Shown here piece by piece: positions 61,163 through 64,000 of a stretch of DNA of 64,000 nucleotides (the first letter of the stretch is position 1; each line of letters opens with the position of its first letter). Both the position numbers and the translations under genes were made by a program. Source of the DNA: Rhodococcus tibetensis (GTDB lineage Bacteria > Actinomycetota > Actinomycetes > Mycobacteriales > Mycobacteriaceae); assembly GCF_024438035.1 (NCBI RefSeq), contig NZ_JANFQF010000006.1, positions 1-64,000 on the forward strand. The letters run 5' to 3'. Under the pieces are notes generated by a model. That model made no database searches, was not told where the DNA came from, and worked only from the letters and a program-made list of their open reading frames with translations.

Positions 61163-62035
61163 GTGACTGACATGCGGAAAGACCCCAACGAGTCGCCGGA
61201 CCCCGGTGCCTCGGACCACGGCGCTTCACCGGACTACGGCAAGGTCTCGAGCCCGTACGACTCTCCGACCGAGCGTTTTCCGACGGCCACGCCGGTGTCC
61301 GGTTCCGGGGGGCGCGCTCTTCCGCACACCGACGACGAGCTGGATTTCGGTGACGCGCACGGCGCGGGTCTGCCGACCGAGCAGATCCCGGCCTACCGGG
61401 ACTCGGGGTCGCGGGAGTCGGACCAGCCGACCGAGGTTCTCGGTCGGCCTTCCACCGGATCGGACGCAACGACGGGTACGTCCGCGGTCGGTGCGGCGGG
61501 TGACGGTGATGTGAAGATCGGTCGCGGCACCCTGGACCTCGGATTGCTTGCGCTGCGCCTCGCTGTGGGCGGAACCGCTCTGGTGCACGGACTGCAGAAG
61601 CTGACCGGGATATGGAACGGCCCAGGTCTCGACGGGTTCGAGGACATGTTGGCGAACGCGGGATTCCAGCAGGCGAAGCTTCTCGCAATTCTGGGCGCCG
61701 TCGGTGAGGTTGCCGGTGGTGCGCTGCTGATCCTCGGGCTGGTTACGCCACTGGCCGCTGCTTCGGTTCTCGCGGTGATGATCAATGCGTGGGCTTTCCG
61801 GCAGACGGCGGAACCGGGACTCGAGTACTTCGCGCCCGCGGGAACCGAGTACGAGACGTTGCTCGGCGTGTGCGCCGGGGTGATCATTCTCACCGGGCCC
61901 GGTCGTATCTCTCTCGATGGAAGGCGGGGGTGGGCGACCCGTCCGTTCATCGGTTCGTTCGTCGCTCTGATTCTCGGTGTCGCTGCCGGCGTCTGCACCT
62001 GGATCTTCCTGAACGGTGCCAACCCGCTCATCTGA
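61163..62035 (+). CDS. DoxX-family membrane protein with disordered N-terminus
   Basis: 290 residues. The first ~125 are acidic, Ser/Pro/Thr-rich and probably disordered. The last 160 form a DoxX domain with four helices: LALRLAVGGTALVHGLQKLTG, AILGAVGEVAGGALLILGLVTPLAAAS, ETLLGVCAGVIILTGPGRISLD and IGSFVALILGVAAGVCTWIF. In M. tuberculosis the corresponding gene, Rv3005c, belongs to a membrane complex with SodA and SseA that protects against oxidants. Whether this holds here is inference. GTG 61163 is 8 bases after TACCCT (61150-61155), suggesting leaderless transcription. Confidence 0.85.
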   Translation: MTDMRKDPNESPDPGASDHGASPDYGKVSSPYDSPTERFPTATPVSGSGGRALPHTDDELDFGDAHGAGLPTEQIPAYRDSGSRESDQPTEVLGRPSTGSDATTGTSAVGAAGDGDVKIGRGTLDLGLLALRLAVGGTALVHGLQKLTGIWNGPGLDGFEDMLANAGFQQAKLLAILGAVGEVAGGALLILGLVTPLAAASVLAVMINAWAFRQTAEPGLEYFAPAGTEYETLLGVCAGVIILTGPGRISLDGRRGWATRPFIGSFVALILGVAAGVCTWIFLNGANPLI

Positions 62036-62043
62036 CTGCCCAG

Positions 62044-62087
62044 ACGAATCCGCCGCACGTCCCGTTCAGAACGTGCGGCGGATTCGT
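62044..62087. terminator. Bidirectional terminator after the DoxX gene
   Basis: ACGAATCCGCCGCACGT at 62044-62060 pairs perfectly with ACGTGCGGCGGATTCGT at 62071-62087, 17 bp with a 10-base loop, between convergent genes. Confidence 0.85.
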
Positions 62088-62096
62088 TCATCCAGG

Positions 62097-63632
62097 TCAG
62101 TGCTGTGCGAACTCGGGGAGCTTCTCCTCTTCCGGCGGCTCCGCCTGTGCCGCGAGGCGCTGGCCCAGAACGGACTTGCGCCGACCGTACGCAAAGTAGA
62201 TCACCACACCGAGTGCCATCCACGCGACGAACCGGATCCACGTCTCGACCGAGAGATTCAGCATCAACCATCCGCAGGCGGCGACGGCCAGGATCGGAAC
62301 CAGCGGAACCAGCGGGACGCGGAAGCCGCGCGGCAGGTCGGGCCGCGTGCGGCGAAGAATGATCACACCGATACAGACCAGCACGAACGCAAACAGCGTT
62401 CCGATGTTCACCATTTCTTCGAGCGTTCCCATGGGGAAGAACGCGGCGAGCAGGGCGACGACGGCACCGACGATCAGGGTGATACGAACGGGGGTTCCCT
62501 TGTTGCCGGTCTTGGCCAGTCCCCGCGGCATCAGGCCGTCCCGAGACATCGCGAACAGCACTCGGGTCTGTCCGAGCATCATGACCATCACCACGGTGGT
62601 CAGACCTGCGAGTCCGCCGAAGTTGATGGCCGTCTGCGCCCAGGTGATGCCGTGAGCCTCGAAAGCGGTGGCGAGAGTGGCGCTGCTGTCGCCGACGAGC
62701 GGACTCCCGGTCTTCAGATCGGTGTATTTGACCATGCCGGTGAGGACAAGGGTCACGGCGACGTAGAGGACGGTGACGATGGCCAGTGAGCCCAGGATTC
62801 CGCGGGGAAGAGCCTTCTGCGGGTTCTTGGTTTCCTCCGCGGTGGTGGCGACGACGTCGAATCCGATGAAGGCGAAGAAGACGAGGCTGGCCGCGGCGAG
62901 CAGGCCGTACCAGCCGTAGCTGCTGCCGTCGGCACCGGTGAGGAAGGAGAACAGCGTCTGATGCACGCCGTGCGCGGTGCTCGACGCACCCTCTGCGGGC
63001 GGAATGTAGGGCGCGTAGTTCTCCTTCTTGATGTAGAAGACGCCCACGGCGATGACGAGGAGAACGACGGCGATCTTGATGGCCGTGATGACCGCGGACA
63101 CGCGGGAGGAGACCTTGGTGCCGATGGCGAGCACGGCGGTGATGGCACCGATGATGATCAGCGCGCCCCAGTCGAAGTCGATCGGTCCCAGATGCGCTGT
63201 GGTGGCGCCACTGAAGCCGAGTGCGTTGCCGAGATACAGCGACCAGCCCTTACCCACCACGGCCGACGCGAGTGCGAACTCGAGAATGAGATCCCAGCCG
63301 ATGATCCAGGCGACGAATTCGCCGAAGGTGGCGTACGAGAAGGTGTACGCGCTTCCGGCCACCGGTACGGTGGACGCGAACTCGGCATAACACAATGCGG
63401 CCAGGCCACATGCGATGGCGGCGAGTACGAAGGCAAGCGAGATGGACGGCCCTGCGACGTTGCCTGCCGTGCGGGCGGTGAGAGTGAAGATACCGGCACC
63501 GATCACGACAGCGACACCGAAGACGGTCAGATCCTTCGCGGTCAGTTCCCTCCGCAGCCGAGTGTCGGGCTCGTCGGTGTCCGCGATCGATTGCTCGACG
63601 GATTTCGTTCGCCATATGCCGACTCCTGGCAT
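62097..63632 (-). CDS. APC-family amino acid permease
   Basis: 511 residues with 12 or more transmembrane helices. The start LTVFGVAVVIGAGIFTLTARTAGNVAGPSISLAF is the APC helix 1 with the GAGIF substrate motif, and CYAEFASTVPVAGSAYTFSYATFGEF follows in helix 3. Proteins of this cationic-amino-acid/YfnA type take up amino acids with protons. The substrate is unknown. ATG 63632 has AGGAG 6-7 bases upstream. It is followed leftward by a terminator. The neighbour to the right is ilvD, but no operon is implied because a terminator separates them. Confidence 0.93.
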   Translation of the reverse strand: MPGVGIWRTKSVEQSIADTDEPDTRLRRELTAKDLTVFGVAVVIGAGIFTLTARTAGNVAGPSISLAFVLAAIACGLAALCYAEFASTVPVAGSAYTFSYATFGEFVAWIIGWDLILEFALASAVVGKGWSLYLGNALGFSGATTAHLGPIDFDWGALIIIGAITAVLAIGTKVSSRVSAVITAIKIAVVLLVIAVGVFYIKKENYAPYIPPAEGASSTAHGVHQTLFSFLTGADGSSYGWYGLLAAASLVFFAFIGFDVVATTAEETKNPQKALPRGILGSLAIVTVLYVAVTLVLTGMVKYTDLKTGSPLVGDSSATLATAFEAHGITWAQTAINFGGLAGLTTVVMVMMLGQTRVLFAMSRDGLMPRGLAKTGNKGTPVRITLIVGAVVALLAAFFPMGTLEEMVNIGTLFAFVLVCIGVIILRRTRPDLPRGFRVPLVPLVPILAVAACGWLMLNLSVETWIRFVAWMALGVVIYFAYGRRKSVLGQRLAAQAEPPEEEKLPEFAQH

Positions 63633-63958
63633 GTGTCGCTCCTAGGTTGTGTTCCCGATGGCCTCGTGGGCCGGAGGTGTTCCGGTGTTGCCGATTGTGA
63701 TGTAGGTCTCAACTGCCAACTGAGGGAACCATTACTGAGCGACGTGTGCAAGAAGCTCGGCCTCAACTGATCATTTCGATCAAGAGAACCCTTTCTGGGG
63801 TGTTGCCGTCTGAGCGAGTTGATCACCGTGAGCGCGGTCACATCCGAGGCGGAATCCGAAAGTCACACCGACGGCGGAAGCCGGGTGCCGCGGCAGAAAA
63901 CCTCCTGCTGCGGCACCCGGCTTCGTGTCTGCGCGGTGTGCCCGGTGTCGATGCGCGG
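63633..63958. other. Intergenic region between permease and ilvD
   Basis: 326 bases without a gene. It holds a TGATC/GATCA inverted repeat around a 5-base spacer (63768-63782), possibly an operator for the permease. It also holds the ilvD terminator at 63877-63924. Nothing else was recognised. Confidence 0.45.
63877..63924 (-). terminator. Terminator of ilvD
   Basis: GAAGCCGGGTGCCGC at 63877-63891 pairs perfectly with GCGGCACCCGGCTTC at 63910-63924. It is downstream of the ilvD stop on the minus strand. Confidence 0.8.
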
Positions 63959-64000
63959 TCAGGGGACCTGGCGGACCGCACCCTTGTCGGCGGACGTGGC
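63959..64000 (-). CDS. ilvD: Dihydroxy-acid dehydratase C-terminus (partial)
   Basis: Only the last 13 codons and a TGA (63959-63961, minus strand) are in the window: ATSADKGAVRQVP. The segment SADKGAVR is the conserved C-terminal end of IlvD, which makes branched-chain keto acids in valine, leucine and isoleucine synthesis. The rest lies beyond 64000. The call is based on this short but characteristic tail and on the known clustering of ilv genes near this region in related genomes. Confidence 0.6.
   Translation of the reverse strand, partial: ATSADKGAVRQVP

Overview
The window is high-GC DNA from a mycolic-acid actinobacterium, most likely Rhodococcus. The evidence is the frequent GTG starts, the 4-base stop/start overlaps, the actinobacterial protein families and the gene order. 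From about 15.4 kb to 62 kb the order follows, in mirror image, the Mycobacterium tuberculosis block running from nrdH (Rv3053c) to the Rv3005c/lppZ region: nrdHIEF, fecB, ctaD, serB, ABC ATPase, Nudix, echA, methyltransferases, glucan genes, etfBA, iscS, mnmA, ligA, gatCA, pfkA, gatB, lppZ, DoxX. That correspondence is recalled from knowledge of that genome, not computed.

Layout. 0-2.5 kb: the tail of an IS481-type transposase with its terminal repeats, tRNA-Ala(GGC), a CIRCE heat-shock operator with no chaperone gene behind it, two small hypothetical genes, a zinc-ribbon gene behind an SOS box, and a PAS protein. 2.5-6.4 kb: a hexapeptide acyltransferase, a cobW-bluB pair (lower ligand of cobalamin) and a DEAD-box RNA helicase. 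6.6-10.6 kb: molybdenum cofactor genes, moeA, a moaC-mog fusion and moaE leftward, moaA and moaD rightward, from one divergent promoter region. 10.6-15 kb: NAD synthetase, an NmrA-type dehydrogenase, a nucleosidase, a TetR regulator facing an FMN reductase, and a siderophore-interacting reductase. 15-19.5 kb: class Ib ribonucleotide reductase nrdHIEF with a NrdR-like box. 19.5-24.2 kb: a Nudix gene, two iron-type binding lipoproteins behind an IdeR-like box, and ctaD.

24.3-36.4 kb: serB and a peptidyl-tRNA hydrolase-like gene, a YczE-like membrane protein overlapping glgX tail to tail, then ABC ATPase, Nudix, enoyl-CoA hydratase and two methyltransferases, a PQQ-repeat lipoprotein and a second acyltransferase. 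36.5-40.2 kb: a tightly coupled methyltransferase/GH57/GT4 operon resembling the mycobacterial Rv3030-Rv3032 methylglucose polysaccharide genes. 40.4-47.5 kb: etfBA, an OlsB/OlsA-like acyltransferase pair, iscS-mnmA and a short MetE-like protein. 47.5-64 kb: ligA, a GNAT, an ACT protein, gatCA, an inserted group (secreted phospholipase A2, membrane alpha/beta hydrolase, histidine kinase/response regulator), pfkA, gatB, lppZ, a DoxX protein, an amino acid permease and the last codons of ilvD.

Most of the window is core metabolism. The less ordinary items are regulatory: the orphan CIRCE, the 34-bp SOS palindrome, short upstream reading frames at moaA and serB, several strong inverted repeats, and many -10 boxes placed 7-9 bases before a start codon, which suggests leaderless transcripts. 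I did not find a clearly novel multi-gene system.
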